A DNA stretch of 64,000 nt from Shouchella clausii (GCF_001598215.1 NZ_BCXJ01000004.1:62001-126000); one strand, 5' to 3'; shown: positions 39,553-49,066, counted from the stretch's first letter. Translations and numbers: made by a program. Notes: generated by a model not told the origin, from the sequence alone.

Positions 39553-40553
39553 TAGTTTGCCTCCTCGCTATACACATGCAAATAAGCGGTTTCTGGGGCA
39601 GCATAGGCAGCCTTTTCCGCATCATCAGTTGCTTCGTCGACGATTTGTTTTACTTCTTCTTCTAACAATTCCATTGCATGTTCATCGATTGTTCCTGACT
39701 CTAATAAATAGGCTGCATACGTGGCAATCGGGTCTTTTTCTTTTGCTTTTGCTACTTCTTCCCGTGAGCGATAAGCGCGGTCATCATCATCGCTTGAATG
39801 AGGTGTCAAGCGGTAAGAAACGGTTTCAATCAAAGAAGGGCCTTCACCACGCCGTGCCCTGTCCGCTGCTGCTTTTACTGCTTCATATACGGCAAGAGGG
39901 TCGTTGCCGTCCACCGTTACCCCTGGCATCCCGTAGCCTACTGCCCGGTCTGCGACATGCTCGCATGCTAATTGCTTTTCAATTGGGACGCTAATGGCGT
40001 ATTTGTTGTTTTCACACATGAAAATGACGGGAAGCTTGTGGACGCCGGCAAAGTTGGCCCCTTCATGAAAGTCACCTTGGTTAGACGAACCTTCGCCAAA
40101 CGTTGTTAATGTGACGAAATTTTTGCCCTCAAGCCTGCCTGCAAGTGAAATCCCGACCGCATGGGGGACTTGTGTGGTCACTGGAGAAGAACCCGTAACG
40201 ATCCGGTTTTTCTTTTGACCGAAATGCCCTGGCATTTGCCGGCCGCCGGAACTCGGATCTTCCGCTTTCGCAAAGCCTGAAAGCATTAAATCTCTCGCTG
40301 ACATGCCAAATGCCAGCACAACGCCCATGTCTCGGTAGTATGGGAGAACGTAATCAACATCACGGTTTAGGGCAAAGGCTGCGCCGACTTGGGCAGCTTC
40401 TTGGCCTTGGCAGGAAATGACGAATGGAATTTTACCGGCCCTGTTTAAAAGCCACATCCGCTCATCAATTCGTCTTGCAAGCAACATCGTCTTATACATT
40501 TCCACTACTTCAGCATCGCTTAATCCAAGCGTTTCATGTTTTTTGTTCGTCAT
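39552..40553 (-). CDS. bkdAA: branched-chain 2-oxoacid dehydrogenase E1 alpha
   Basis: 333 residues from ATG 40551-40553 (AGGGGATGGG upstream); the frame opens at 40592 but overlaps lpdV. Motifs: SCQGQEAAQVGAAFALNRDV, LTTFGEGSSNQGDFHEGANF (the GDG-like thiamine diphosphate motif), YAISVPIEKQ, and RLTPHSSDDDDRAYRSREEV with the phosphorylation-loop Ser region. Catalyses the first decarboxylation step of Val, Leu, Ile degradation and supplies branched fatty acid starters. Confidence 0.95.
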   Translation of the reverse strand: MTNKKHETLGLSDAEVVEMYKTMLLARRIDERMWLLNRAGKIPFVISCQGQEAAQVGAAFALNRDVDYVLPYYRDMGVVLAFGMSARDLMLSGFAKAEDPSSGGRQMPGHFGQKKNRIVTGSSPVTTQVPHAVGISLAGRLEGKNFVTLTTFGEGSSNQGDFHEGANFAGVHKLPVIFMCENNKYAISVPIEKQLACEHVADRAVGYGMPGVTVDGNDPLAVYEAVKAAADRARRGEGPSLIETVSYRLTPHSSDDDDRAYRSREEVAKAKEKDPIATYAAYLLESGTIDEHAMELLEEEVKQIVDEATDDAEKAAYAAPETAYLHVYSEEAN

Positions 40554-40566
40554 CTTCCCATCCCCT

Positions 40567-41988
40567 CTACTTATGGATTGCATGCCCATCAACTGCGAGT
40601 GCCGCTTCGCCGATCGCTTCTGCTAATGTCGGGTGCGGGTGTATCGTTTCTGCTAGCTCAAAATCAGCTGCATCAAGGAATTTTGCAAGCGCCGCTTCAC
40701 TAATTAAATCTGTTGCGTGCGTGCCAATGATATGGACGCCTAATAAGTCGCTTGTGTCTTTATCGGCAATCACTTTGACAAAACCGCCTGCCTCGCCATG
40801 AATAAGGGCTTTGCCGTTCATCGCAAACGGAAATGTGCCGACTTTCACAGCATGGCCTGCTTCTTTCGCCTGTATTTCTGTCATCCCCACTTGTGCAACT
40901 TCTGGGAAACTGTACACACATGAAGGAACAGCAAGTGGATCAACTGGTTCAGCCTGTTTTCCAATTATATGGGAAACAGCAACAATGCCTTCATGGGCAG
41001 CGACATGGGCAAGCTGCAAACCGCCGACACAGTCGCCAACGGCATAAATGTGTGATTCCTTTGTTTGCCCATATTCATTTACAGCAATGCAGCCATGGGC
41101 CAAGGCGATGTCCGTATTGTCAATGCCAATGTCAGAGACATTGGCGATACGGCCAATGGCGACGAGCATTTTTTCTGCTTCAAGGATATGTTCTTCTTGA
41201 TTTTGGCGCACTGTCGCCTTTATGCCTGAACTCGTCGTGGCCACCGTTTGTTCGTCTAATTGGGCGTTCGTATAAAACACGACTCCTCGCGCTTTCAGCT
41301 GTTTTTCCATTTCCGCCGCTACTGCTTGGTCTGCTGTTGGCAAGATCGTTTCACTTGCTTCAACAACGGTTACGCTGACGCCAAAGTCAACAAGCATCGA
41401 AGCCCATTCAATCCCAATAACACCGCCGCCGACAATCATCATCGACGCAGGCAGCTCTTTTAGCTGCAAAACGTCGTCTGAGCTTAAAATTTGTTTTCCA
41501 TCAAAGGGTGTATGCGCAAGTGGCCTTGGTACCGACCCTGTTGCCAAAATGACATTTTTGCCAATAAGCATTTGATTGTCGCCATCAGCCAAATCAACCG
41601 ATATTGTGCCTGGGTTCGGCGAAAAAATCGATGGTCCGAGCATGCGCCCTCTTCCTTCGTAAACATCGATTTTCCCTTTTGTCATTAACGCCTTTACGCC
41701 TTGAGCCAAACGATCAACAATCTCTTGTTTCCGTTTTTGCGCACCCTCAAAATCAAATGCGACTGGTCCAGTTGCGACGCCAAACACGCTTGCTTCTTTG
41801 GCGGTGCGCAGCACTTCCGCGCTTCTTAGCAAGGCTTTACTTGGAATGCAACCTTTATGCAGGCATGTGCCTCCTAGCAATGCTTGTTCAACGAGCGCTG
41901 TTTTTAACCCTTCTTGGGCGGCGCGAATTGCGCTTACATAGCCGCCAATGCCGCCGCCAACAATGACAAGGTCGTAGTTTTCCGCCAT
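40567..41988 (-). CDS. lpdV: dihydrolipoamide dehydrogenase E3
   Basis: 473 residues. FAD-binding GGGIGGYVSAIRAAQEG, the redox disulphide GGTCLHKGCIPSK, NAD-binding GGGVIGIEWASMLVDFG, FAD-binding YAVGDCVGGLQLAHVAAHEG, and the C-terminal HPHPTLAEAIGEA with the active-site His-Glu. It reoxidises the E2 lipoyl arm. Its position between bcd and bkdAA matches the bkd cluster. Confidence 0.95.
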   Translation of the reverse strand: MAENYDLVIVGGGIGGYVSAIRAAQEGLKTALVEQALLGGTCLHKGCIPSKALLRSAEVLRTAKEASVFGVATGPVAFDFEGAQKRKQEIVDRLAQGVKALMTKGKIDVYEGRGRMLGPSIFSPNPGTISVDLADGDNQMLIGKNVILATGSVPRPLAHTPFDGKQILSSDDVLQLKELPASMMIVGGGVIGIEWASMLVDFGVSVTVVEASETILPTADQAVAAEMEKQLKARGVVFYTNAQLDEQTVATTSSGIKATVRQNQEEHILEAEKMLVAIGRIANVSDIGIDNTDIALAHGCIAVNEYGQTKESHIYAVGDCVGGLQLAHVAAHEGIVAVSHIIGKQAEPVDPLAVPSCVYSFPEVAQVGMTEIQAKEAGHAVKVGTFPFAMNGKALIHGEAGGFVKVIADKDTSDLLGVHIIGTHATDLISEAALAKFLDAADFELAETIHPHPTLAEAIGEAALAVDGHAIHK

Positions 41989-42007
41989 TTAGCCCACCTC
42001 TTCCTGC

Positions 42008-43105
42008 TTACTTTTTCCTCGAAAGGATGTGATGCTCATTTTGCAAAAACGTCCCTCTTGCATAACGGACCCGCTCAATCCGCTGCTCGGCCATACGGTC
42101 AGCTGCTTGAAACGTAGGGATATTTTCCTCCTTGGCAATTTCAAACACACGGGCGACGTTATCATAAATGCCCTCGACTTTTTTAAATGCCCGGTCACGG
42201 TTATAGCCGTTTAACTCATCCGCTACATTGATGACGCCACCAGCATTAATAACGTAATCAGGAGCATATACGATCCCCATTTCTTGCAGGCGAACACCAT
42301 GCTTTTCTTCTTTAAGCTGGTTGTTAGCAGCACCGGCAATGACCGATGCCTTCAACTTGGCAAGAGAATCATCGTTAATCACGCCTCCAAGGGCACATGG
42401 CGCGAAAATATCGCATTTGATGCTGTAAATTTCAGCTGGATCAACGGCGGTAGCGCCAAAATCGGCAACAGCTCTATCCACAGACGGTTTATGAATATCG
42501 GTTACAATCAGCTCAGCTCCGTCTTTATGGAGGTATTTGCAAAGATTGTAAGCAACATTGCCTACCCCTTGGACCGCTATCGTTTTCCCAGCTAAGTCCT
42601 CAGAACCAAACCCTTCTTTCGCCGCGGCTTTCATCCCCACATAAACGCCATAAGCGGTCACTGGAGAAGGATTGCCCGAAGCGCCAAATGCCGGCGAAAT
42701 CCCGGTCACGTAGTCTGTTTCCTGGTGGATGATATCCATATCTTCAACGGTCGTACCCACATCCTCAGCCGTAATATAACGGCCATTAAGTCCTTGGATA
42801 TAACGGCCAAACGCCCGGAACATTTCCTCGTTTTTATCTAGGCGCGAATCGCCAATGATAACGGCCTTTCCTCCGCCCAAATTCAGACCAGCGGCAGCGT
42901 TTTTATACGTCATCCCTCTGGCCAGACGGAGCACATCTTCAATCGCTTCCTCTTCCGTGTCGTAGTTCCACATTCTTGTTCCCCCTAACGCAGGCCCAAG
43001 TGTGGTGTCATGAATCGCAATGATTGCTTTTAATCCTGACGTTTTATCTTGGCACACGACTACTTGTTCGTAGTCGCGCTCTACCATCTTTGCAAATAAT
43101 TCCAT
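42008..43105 (-). CDS. bcd: leucine (branched-chain amino acid) dehydrogenase
   Basis: 365 residues. [16 protein letters not shown] carries the catalytic Lys region of amino-acid dehydrogenases ([16 protein letters not shown]), [20 protein letters not shown] the NAD site. It deaminates Leu, Ile and Val to 2-oxoacids, the substrates of the Bkd complex. It is first in the operon behind the sigma-54 promoter at 43165-43182, so it is BkdR-controlled. The phosphotransbutyrylase and butyrate kinase genes that surround it in B. subtilis are not present here. Confidence 0.95.
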   Translation of the reverse strand: MELFAKMVERDYEQVVVCQDKTSGLKAIIAIHDTTLGPALGGTRMWNYDTEEEAIEDVLRLARGMTYKNAAAGLNLGGGKAVIIGDSRLDKNEEMFRAFGRYIQGLNGRYITAEDVGTTVEDMDIIHQETDYVTGISPAFGASGNPSPVTAYGVYVGMKAAAKEGFGSEDLAGKTIAVQGVGNVAYNLCKYLHKDGAELIVTDIHKPSVDRAVADFGATAVDPAEIYSIKCDIFAPCALGGVINDDSLAKLKASVIAGAANNQLKEEKHGVRLQEMGIVYAPDYVINAGGVINVADELNGYNRDRAFKKVEGIYDNVARVFEIAKEENIPTFQAADRMAEQRIERVRYARGTFLQNEHHILSRKK

Positions 43106-43164
43106 GTTGTTGCGCCCCCTTAACTCAAGCTATGGCTCTATTGCCGCTTGTTCCGTAAACAAAC

Positions 43165-43182
43165 ATGCAAAAGATATGCCAA
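43165..43182 (-). promoter_or_regulatory. sigma-54 promoter of the bkd operon
   Basis: On the minus strand TTGGCATATCTTTTGCAT: GG and GC elements are exactly 10 bases apart, as in the -24/-12 consensus. It is about 60 bases upstream of bcd. Only BkdR-type activators can start it. Confidence 0.9.
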
Positions 43183-43186
43183 TCCT

Positions 43187-43206
43187 TTAGGCATAAAAAC
43201 GCCTAA
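43187..43206. repeat. inverted repeat just upstream of the sigma-54 promoter
   Basis: TTAGGC and GCCTAA around an eight-base spacer. It might be a weak bkdR terminator or another regulator site. Confidence 0.5.
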
Positions 43207-43223
43207 CATTGGCTGCTATTTCC

Positions 43224-43258
43224 TGCATGTTTTTGCAGGCGTGCATATTTTTGCAGGC
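43224..43258. promoter_or_regulatory. tandem 17-bp repeats, probable BkdR-binding UAS
   Basis: TGCATGTTTTTGCAGGC (43224-43240) and TGCATATTTTTGCAGGC (43242-43258), one mismatch, 18 bases apart. Each contains a TGCA...TGCA inverted repeat. They lie just after the bkdR stop, about 70-100 bases upstream of the sigma-54 transcription start, where an enhancer-binding activator would bind. Confidence 0.75.
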
Positions 43259-43262
43259 AAAA

Positions 43263-45236
43263 TTATGCGAGGTTGTATTTTTCAAGCTTGTAATAGAGCG
43301 AGCGAATGGAGATCCCAAGTAGTTTCGCCGCTTCTGTCTTTACACCATCTACTTCAGCAAGCGTCCGTTGCAAATGTTCCTTCTCTTTTTCAGCTAAAAA
43401 CGCCTGAAGTTGTTTTGGAGCAGCAGCATCGCTTTTTTCCCTTTTGCCTAACTGGCCAAATTCCTGGGGCAGCGAGACGTCTGTTAATTCTGTCGCGCCG
43501 AGATCCATATAAATCATCGAACGGGCAAGGACGTTTTCTAGTTCGCGAACATTCCCCGGCCAATAATACCCTTCAAAACGGGAGAGGACAAGTTTTGAAA
43601 TCGACTGGATGTTATGGCCATAGTCTAAGTTTAACTTTCTGAGGAGATGATCAATTAGCGCAGGTAAATCACTTAGCCGCTCACGCAAGGGCGGGATGCG
43701 GATTGGCAATTTATTTAGCCGATAATACAAATCTTCTCGGAACCGCTTTTCACGAATCGCACCCTCTAAATCGACATTCGTGGCGGCAATGACGCGGACA
43801 TGGATGGGAATTGGCTTTGTGCCACCAACCCGGACGATTTCCTGTTCTTGTAAGACACGAAGCAGTTTGGCTTGTGTATTAGGAGACATTTCCCCAATTT
43901 CGTCTAAAAAAATGCTGCCATGCTCTGCTTCTTCAAACAACCCTTTCTTCCCAGACTTTAATGCTCCTGAGAAAGCACCTTGTTCATAGCCAAACAGCTC
44001 TGATTCAAGCAGCGTCTCAGTCAATGCTGCACAATTTACGCGGACAAATGGCTGCCCTTTCCGTTCGCTTTCGTTATGTATAGCATGGGCAAACAATTCT
44101 TTCCCTGTACCTGTTTCCCCTAACAGCAAAATGGGAAACGACGTTTTTGCGCCGCGCTTTGCTTGTTCGATCGCAAATGCCATTTCTTTCGAAGTGCCGA
44201 CAATTTCGGAAAAGGAATAGGTCGCCTCCAGTGTTGCCAGCCGTTTTTGTGCATGCTGTAGCTGAGACGAAAGCCGATTCAATTCGGACACATCATGGAT
44301 GACACCGACGCTTCCTTTCAGTTCGCCATCAACAACTACAGGGGCAACATTAACAATGACATCTTTTTTATGGGGCCCTAATTTCAATCGTGCCCCACGG
44401 ACAGGTTTTTTCGTCCGCAACACTTGCATATGGATGCTTTCTCCTTCAGAAATGTCAGCTGTTGCCGGTTGACCGATTATTTGATCGCTGTCAAGCCCAG
44501 TTAGCTTCGTATAAGCAGGATTGACCATTAAGCCTGTCCCGTTCTCATCAACGACTGAAATCGCATCGTTGGATGAATTTATGATTGCTTCGAGCATCGT
44601 TTGAATGCTACGCAAGTCCGTGACTTGTTCGGCCAATTGCGTCGCTTCCGTCACATCTTTAAAAACTGCAATTGCGCCGCTGCACGCGCCGCCAAAAATG
44701 AGTGGGACACGGGTCGTAACAATAACCGTGCCATTATCAAATTCATGCAATTGATTATACTCCGGTTGTTGTGTTTCGATCACCCGCGGCAAGCCGCTCG
44801 AAGGCAATAGTGTTTGAATTGGCTTGCCAATTGCTCTGGCAAGTTCAACACCAGCCATATGTGCTGCGGCTTCATTCATAAATTGAACTTGGGCAAAGCG
44901 ATTGACGACAATCATCCCATCTTGAATCGCATGAATTGCCTTTTTCATCAGCAAGTCGTCTTTAATAGCTTCCAGCACTTTTTTCCACGCCATTTGGAAC
45001 GTCCATCTTTTCAAACAGAATGAATCCCAGCGCGGGTCATCGCTAATAGCTACGTCGGCTGTTTGTATCCCTTCTTGTTCATCAGGGTAACAAGGCAGTT
45101 GATGCTTTTTGGCTAGCGTTTGAATCGGGGCGTCGTTTGATATTACTGCGATTGACGTAAACAATTCTAATTGCAAAAGCACGGCTAGTAACTGTTTTGA
45201 TTCATGGCCAGAGCCTACAAAAATTGCGCTGTTCAC
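43263..45236 (-). CDS. bkdR: sigma-54-dependent activator BkdR
   Basis: 657 residues. N-terminal regulatory part with two PAS-like segments (~110-200 and ~215-320, e.g. QFMNEAAAHMAGVELARAIG). AAA+ activator domain ~330-570: GETGTGKELFAHAIH (Walker A), GAFSGA sigma-54 contact loop, and DEIGEMS (Walker B). C-terminal Fis-type HTH (KTEAAKLLGISIRSLYYKLE). It activates the bkd operon in response to branched-chain amino acids. It is upstream of its target promoter, and the probable UAS lies after its stop. Confidence 0.94.
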   Translation of the reverse strand: MNSAIFVGSGHESKQLLAVLLQLELFTSIAVISNDAPIQTLAKKHQLPCYPDEQEGIQTADVAISDDPRWDSFCLKRWTFQMAWKKVLEAIKDDLLMKKAIHAIQDGMIVVNRFAQVQFMNEAAAHMAGVELARAIGKPIQTLLPSSGLPRVIETQQPEYNQLHEFDNGTVIVTTRVPLIFGGACSGAIAVFKDVTEATQLAEQVTDLRSIQTMLEAIINSSNDAISVVDENGTGLMVNPAYTKLTGLDSDQIIGQPATADISEGESIHMQVLRTKKPVRGARLKLGPHKKDVIVNVAPVVVDGELKGSVGVIHDVSELNRLSSQLQHAQKRLATLEATYSFSEIVGTSKEMAFAIEQAKRGAKTSFPILLLGETGTGKELFAHAIHNESERKGQPFVRVNCAALTETLLESELFGYEQGAFSGALKSGKKGLFEEAEHGSIFLDEIGEMSPNTQAKLLRVLQEQEIVRVGGTKPIPIHVRVIAATNVDLEGAIREKRFREDLYYRLNKLPIRIPPLRERLSDLPALIDHLLRKLNLDYGHNIQSISKLVLSRFEGYYWPGNVRELENVLARSMIYMDLGATELTDVSLPQEFGQLGKREKSDAAAPKQLQAFLAEKEKEHLQRTLAEVDGVKTEAAKLLGISIRSLYYKLEKYNLA

Positions 45237-45404
45237 TCTATCACCCCAAAATTAGGACTTGGTCATATGCGCTGCTATTAGTTCTTTAAGTATCGTACAA
45301 TTGCGCCCAGGATGCAACTAATACATGTACTTTTTTGGCAAACTCCTTTACAATAGAGAAAGAATACTCCAGAAATAAAGCGACTTTTTGAAAGTTGGGA
45401 TATC

Positions 45405-45647
45405 ATGGGTAGAGTGATCGCTTTATGCATATTGCTTATTCCGATTATCGGTGCTGGCTATGGAATCAAGCTAATGCGCGACGCCTTTTTCTTTATTCAA
45501 CAACATCCTTATCCGGCCATTTGGGTTCAGTTTTTAGCAGGATTGCTCTTTTTTGCATTAGGCATGTGGTTTTTGGCCGGTTTCATTTTTCACCGTGATA
45601 AAAAACGAGGAAAAGTCACTCGTTCATTTACACGAAAAAAAGCATAG
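45405..45647 (+). CDS. DUF2627 small membrane protein (YqzF-like)
   Basis: 80 residues, two hydrophobic segments (IALCILLIPIIGAGYGIKLM and WVQFLAGLLFFALGMWFLAG) joined by RDAFFFIQQHPYPAI and with a basic tail. This matches the DUF2627/YqzF family, which also neighbours bkdR in B. subtilis. Function unknown; divergent from bkdR. Confidence 0.82.
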   Translation: MGRVIALCILLIPIIGAGYGIKLMRDAFFFIQQHPYPAIWVQFLAGLLFFALGMWFLAGFIFHRDKKRGKVTRSFTRKKA

Positions 45648-45667
45648 CGGGCCCGTTATGCTTTTTA
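45634..45667. terminator. bidirectional terminator between yqzF-like and membrane-protein genes
   Basis: AGCATAGCGGG and CCCGTTATGCT stem with A-run before and T-run after; it overlaps the end of both convergent genes. Confidence 0.8.
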
Positions 45668-46423
45668 TTCATGCTTGTTTATTCCTAATTCGCCAATCCA
45701 GCGAAGAACGCCTATTCCACTAGGCGATCGCACCAACCGCATATAGGCCAAAAACACGGCCACGCCTAAACAAGCAAATTGCAGCGTCAAAGAATGTGTA
45801 GATATGGCCCAAATCGCCGCCAAGCTCCCGAGCAGTAACGCCCCGCTTGTACCGAAACAAGCTTCACGTTCTCCCTCCAATACAAAAGCAATATAAAACA
45901 CCGTGACAACGTATAATACGTCGGCAAATTGAGGCGTCTCAATGACGAAGAAGACCACAACAAGAAAACAAAAGCTGGCTTTCCATAAAAATAGTGGATA
46001 TTTGTTGATCTTTTGTCCAGTGTAAGGAAGCATCAACAACAAAGCGATCGCGATGAGCCAATGCCAGAAGCTAGCAGTGCTCGTCATCTGCCAAGCGAAC
46101 AACATAGCAGCTAAAACTCCAATGAGAATAAGCGGATCATTCCAAGCGAAAACGTTTCTCGTGACATCGGTGCTCCTGCGCCAATCAAAATAAAAACCAA
46201 TTGCCCAAACAAGCGTGGCGTACGCTAACGGCAAATAAGAAAAAAAGGCAACCGATCCCGCAAATTGGCCGCATAAAGCTGCATAGCTGTATAATATAAA
46301 AGCCCCTAGGCTAAATGGCATTTTCCTTTTGCCACCGTTCTCTGATAATGCCCATCCAGCATCAGTAAAGCCGACATTAAGAGCAATGGAAATGAGCGGC
46401 AGCAATAAAAACAATGTAATCAT
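45665..46423 (-). CDS. 252-residue polytopic membrane protein, unknown
   Basis: About eight hydrophobic segments, e.g. MITLFLLLPLISIALNVGFT, GVLAAMLFAWQMT, FLWKASFCFLVVVFFVIE and LQFACLGVAVFLAYM. It has a cytoplasmic FYFDWRRSTDVTRN loop. No family recognised. It follows a 52-residue basic gene by a four-base overlap, and both lie between yqzF-like and spo0A. This pair is not part of the B. subtilis gene order here as I recall it, so it may be lineage-specific. Confidence 0.62.
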   Translation of the reverse strand: MITLFLLLPLISIALNVGFTDAGWALSENGGKRKMPFSLGAFILYSYAALCGQFAGSVAFFSYLPLAYATLVWAIGFYFDWRRSTDVTRNVFAWNDPLILIGVLAAMLFAWQMTSTASFWHWLIAIALLLMLPYTGQKINKYPLFLWKASFCFLVVVFFVIETPQFADVLYVVTVFYIAFVLEGEREACFGTSGALLLGSLAAIWAISTHSLTLQFACLGVAVFLAYMRLVRSPSGIGVLRWIGELGINKHE

Positions 46424-46578
46424 CTAGGATCGACACGCTTTAACGGACGAACTTCTCCAACACACAACCATTGATTGCCCGATAAAACAGCTGGGCCTGC
46501 CTGTGTCCTGAATAAGTTCTTTCTAGTTGTCCTTCCCGACAAAGGAGGAAAGAACATTTTCCTTCTTGTAAGTGCCAT
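46420..46578 (-). CDS. 52-residue basic protein, unknown
   Basis: ATG at 46576-46578 with AGGTGG upstream; a longer frame would run back through the spo0A terminator. Begins MALTRRKMFFPPLSGRTTRK and is rich in Arg and Lys. The stop overlaps the start of the membrane-protein gene (ATGA). No family recognised. Confidence 0.5.
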   Translation of the reverse strand: MALTRRKMFFPPLSGRTTRKNLFRTQAGPAVLSGNQWLCVGEVRPLKRVDPR

Positions 46579-46623
46579 AGCCACCACCTCTTGTTTAGTA
46601 TGGGCCCATTGTTTCTTTTTACG

Positions 46624-46661
46624 CAAAAAAACCAAGACACTTTGACGTAAGTGCTTGGTTT
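46624..46661 (-). terminator. terminator of spo0A
   Basis: AACCAAG and CTTGGTT outer stem with complementary inner bases, followed on the minus strand by TTTTTTT. Confidence 0.85.
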
Positions 46662-46677
46662 CTTGCCTATTCGAGTT

Positions 46678-47469
46678 TCAGCTGACCTTATGTTCAATCC
46701 GGAGCTTGTCAGCGACCATTGCAATAAATTCAGAGTTGGTTGGTTTTGCTTTTGACTGGCTCACTGTATAGCCAAATAAATTTGAAATGGAGTCAATGTT
46801 TCCTCTGCTCCAGGCGACTTCAATTGCATGGCGAATTGCCCGTTCGACCCGGCTCGCCGTCGTGTTGAATTTCTTTGCGATGTCCGGATAAAGCACTTTT
46901 GTGATCGAGCCGAGAAGTTCAATGTCTTTATAAACCATCGTAATTGCTTCGCGCAAATACATATACCCTTTTATATGCGCTGGGACGCCAATTTCATGAA
47001 TGATACTTGTAATGCTCGCATCCAAGTTGACTTGCCTGTCTTCTGGGCGCGGAGCAGTATGAAAAGCTAAAGAGGATGTTCTTGTACGCTTCGCTTTTTT
47101 GCTGCCGCCTATCTCTCTGATCTTCTCCATTAACGCATCCATATCAAACGGTTTTAATACATAATAGGAAGCGCCAAAATCGACGGCTCTTTTGGTTACA
47201 TCTTCCTGGCCAAAAGCTGTCAACATGATAATTTGTGGCTTTTTCTCTCGTTGACTTAATCGTTCCAGCACAGCAAGCCCATCCAAATGGGGCATAATGA
47301 TGTCAAGCAGTAGCACATCTGGCATTTTTTCTTCTACAACCGTTAAACATTCTTGCCCGTTAAAGGCTGTTCCGATTACTTCCATATCTGGTTGAGCACC
47401 TACATATTCACTCAATAAATGGACTAATTCGCGGTTATCATCTGCAATGCAGACTGTTACGTTGCTCAT
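46678..47469 (-). CDS. spo0A: sporulation master regulator Spo0A
   Basis: 263 residues from ATG 47467-47469 (GGGGG upstream). The frame is open to 47583, but that part covers the promoter region. Receiver domain: [20 protein letters not shown] (acidic pocket DD), [20 protein letters not shown] (phosphorylation Asp), and [12 protein letters not shown] and VLKPFD (Thr and Lys). Effector domain ~150-263 with [20 protein letters not shown], and [20 protein letters not shown] as recognition helix. Phosphorylated by the phosphorelay; starts sporulation. Sigma-H promoter and 0A boxes upstream. Confidence 0.97.
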   Translation of the reverse strand: MSNVTVCIADDNRELVHLLSEYVGAQPDMEVIGTAFNGQECLTVVEEKMPDVLLLDIIMPHLDGLAVLERLSQREKKPQIIMLTAFGQEDVTKRAVDFGASYYVLKPFDMDALMEKIREIGGSKKAKRTRTSSLAFHTAPRPEDRQVNLDASITSIIHEIGVPAHIKGYMYLREAITMVYKDIELLGSITKVLYPDIAKKFNTTASRVERAIRHAIEVAWSRGNIDSISNLFGYTVSQSKAKPTNSEFIAMVADKLRIEHKVS

Positions 47470-47504
47470 CTCGTTTTCCCCCAATTCCTTTTGGTGTATG
47501 TAAT

Positions 47505-47533
47505 CGATTCGACAAGGATGGCTGCAATCCTTT
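47505..47533 (-). promoter_or_regulatory. sigma-H promoter of spo0A
   Basis: On the minus strand AAAGGATTG, 11 bases, GTCGAATCG, in good agreement with the sigma-H consensus (RnAGGAwww, RnnGAATww). It lies 36 bases upstream of the ATG and includes a 0A box. Confidence 0.75.
47508..47514 (-). promoter_or_regulatory. 0A box in the sigma-H promoter
   Basis: TGTCGAA on the minus strand, overlapping the -10 element. Spo0A~P binding here would tune its own transcription. Confidence 0.7.
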
Positions 47534-47575
47534 AAATAATTTAAAATAGACCGTATTCTCCTAAAATCCCATTTG

Positions 47576-47582
47576 TTCGACA
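47576..47582 (-). promoter_or_regulatory. upstream 0A box
   Basis: A second perfect TGTCGAA on the minus strand, 68 bases upstream of the first. Confidence 0.7.
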
Positions 47583-47644
47583 TAAATTGTCCAGTTCCAT
47601 TGTATCAAAGAATGGCGCACAAAAAATAGGAATAAAAGGATTTT

Positions 47645-47688
47645 ACACGAAAAGAAGCTAAAACGAGTGATTAACTCGCTTTAGCTTC
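47645..47688 (-). terminator. terminator of spoIVB
   Basis: GAAGCTAAAGCGAGT and ACTCGTTTTAGCTTC stem, followed on the minus strand by TTTTCG. It overlaps the last codons of spoIVB. Confidence 0.75.
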
Positions 47689-48954
47689 AAGCAATCCTGT
47701 ATGGATGCCGGCTTCTTCAAGCATCCAACCAATATGGCAGCCATAACCGCTTGTTGGGTCATTGACAAATACATGCGTCACTGCACCAATCAATTTGCCA
47801 TCTTGTATAATCGGGCTACCGCTCATCCCTTGGACGATGCCGCCTGTCTCTTGCAACAATTTTTTATCAGTCACTTTAATGACCATTCCTTTTGTGGCAG
47901 GCCCATTTTGGGCAACGCTGCTGACTATTTCAACGTCAAACTGTTCGACTTCTTCACCTTCGAGAACGGTTAGGATTTTCGCAGGCCCTTCTTTCACTTC
48001 ATCCGCTGTTGTAATCGCCATCGGTTCGTCATACAAGCCATTTTTCATATTCGCTTTTTGGTCCAGTTGCCCAAATACGCCAAAAGAACTGTTTTTGCTA
48101 ATGGAGCCAAGAATGTCTTGGTCTTTCGCAATGCTTGCCAACTTTTCACCAGGTTCCCCATGTAGCCCTTTTGAAATCGATGTTACAGAAGAGCGCATGA
48201 TTTGCCCATCGTGAACAGAAATCGGCTTACGAGTGTCTACATCAGAAATAACATGGCCAAGCGCCCCATATTTCATGCTCTGTGGTTCATAAAAGGTCAT
48301 TGTACCAACACCCGCTGCAGAATCACGAATGTAGAGGCCTAAACGGTACAAATGGTCGCCTTTTGCTCTTTCTGGTTTTAGAACCGTTTTGATTGGTTTT
48401 TCATTGCGAAGTACTTCTATTGTCAGTTCCTTGTTTGCTTCCCCAGCATCTTGAACAAGCTTAGCCACTTCATTCATTGAGTGCATTTTGATGCCGTTGA
48501 TTTTTGTGATCCGGTCGCCAACTTCAATTCCAGCAAATTCCCCAGGTGATTTTTGTCCCTTTGCCGTTTCAATCAAATGGTGGCCAACGACTAAGACGCC
48601 TTCCGTATTCAATTTGACGCCAATCGACTGACCGCCAGGAATGACTTTTATGCTAGGTAAAACAGAAACGTCAATCGCTTTGACTGGCCAAGGACCAGCT
48701 TTAACAAGAACTTCTTCGCTGCCAGGCGATTTGCCATGCAAATAAGTGCGGTTATCTCGTTCCTTAATAACAACATGGCCTTTAGCAGTTGTGTCGGCCA
48801 TTTCAATAACAGCATTGCTTCCTTCAAATATGGTCAGGTCAACAGGCGTATTGACAAATTGTCTTACTTGTGGTGAAAAACCTAGCCCTACCACACATAA
48901 AAAAAGCAAGACGCCAATTACATATCGTACACCCTCTTTTCTCAAACGTTTCAC
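47671..48954 (-). CDS. spoIVB: SpoIVB serine peptidase
   Basis: About 427 residues; GTG at 48954 with GGGAG six bases upstream is preferred over GTG 48972. A membrane segment at ~10-28 ([16 protein letters not shown]) is followed by a PDZ domain ([40 protein letters not shown]) and an S55 peptidase domain: catalytic His in [10 protein letters not shown], Ser in [12 protein letters not shown]. It cleaves SpoIVFA to start sigma-K processing. Between recN and spo0A, as in B. subtilis. Confidence 0.95.
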   Translation of the reverse strand: MKRLRKEGVRYVIGVLLFLCVVGLGFSPQVRQFVNTPVDLTIFEGSNAVIEMADTTAKGHVVIKERDNRTYLHGKSPGSEEVLVKAGPWPVKAIDVSVLPSIKVIPGGQSIGVKLNTEGVLVVGHHLIETAKGQKSPGEFAGIEVGDRITKINGIKMHSMNEVAKLVQDAGEANKELTIEVLRNEKPIKTVLKPERAKGDHLYRLGLYIRDSAAGVGTMTFYEPQSMKYGALGHVISDVDTRKPISVHDGQIMRSSVTSISKGLHGEPGEKLASIAKDQDILGSISKNSSFGVFGQLDQKANMKNGLYDEPMAITTADEVKEGPAKILTVLEGEEVEQFDVEIVSSVAQNGPATKGMVIKVTDKKLLQETGGIVQGMSGSPIIQDGKLIGAVTHVFVNDPTSGYGCHIGWMLEEAGIHTGLLEAKAS

Positions 48955-49036
48955 TCCTCGCTCCCAACCCACACCTCCATGCTGGCTGTACTATTAATGT
49001 TGCCTCCTGCGGCCATATTTATAACCGTGCTAAAGA

Positions 49037-49066
49037 GAAAAAAGCCACCCAAAATGGGTAGCTTTT
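49037..49066 (-). terminator. terminator of recN
   Basis: AAAAGCTACCC and GGGTGGCTTTT stem followed on the minus strand by TT; the T-run directly follows recN's stop. Confidence 0.75.

Noticed and set aside
41604-41966. Long plus-strand open frames across lpdV, dxs, accC and other host genes
   Set aside because: Shadow frames of well-identified minus-strand genes, without ribosome sites or protein-like composition.
46579-46635. Longer N-terminus of the 52-residue gene
   Set aside because: It would run through the spo0A terminator hairpin and has no ribosome site.
47470-47583. N-terminal extension of Spo0A
   Set aside because: The extra codons cover the sigma-H promoter and a 0A box; the ATG at 47469 has a good ribosome site and begins the conserved receiver domain.
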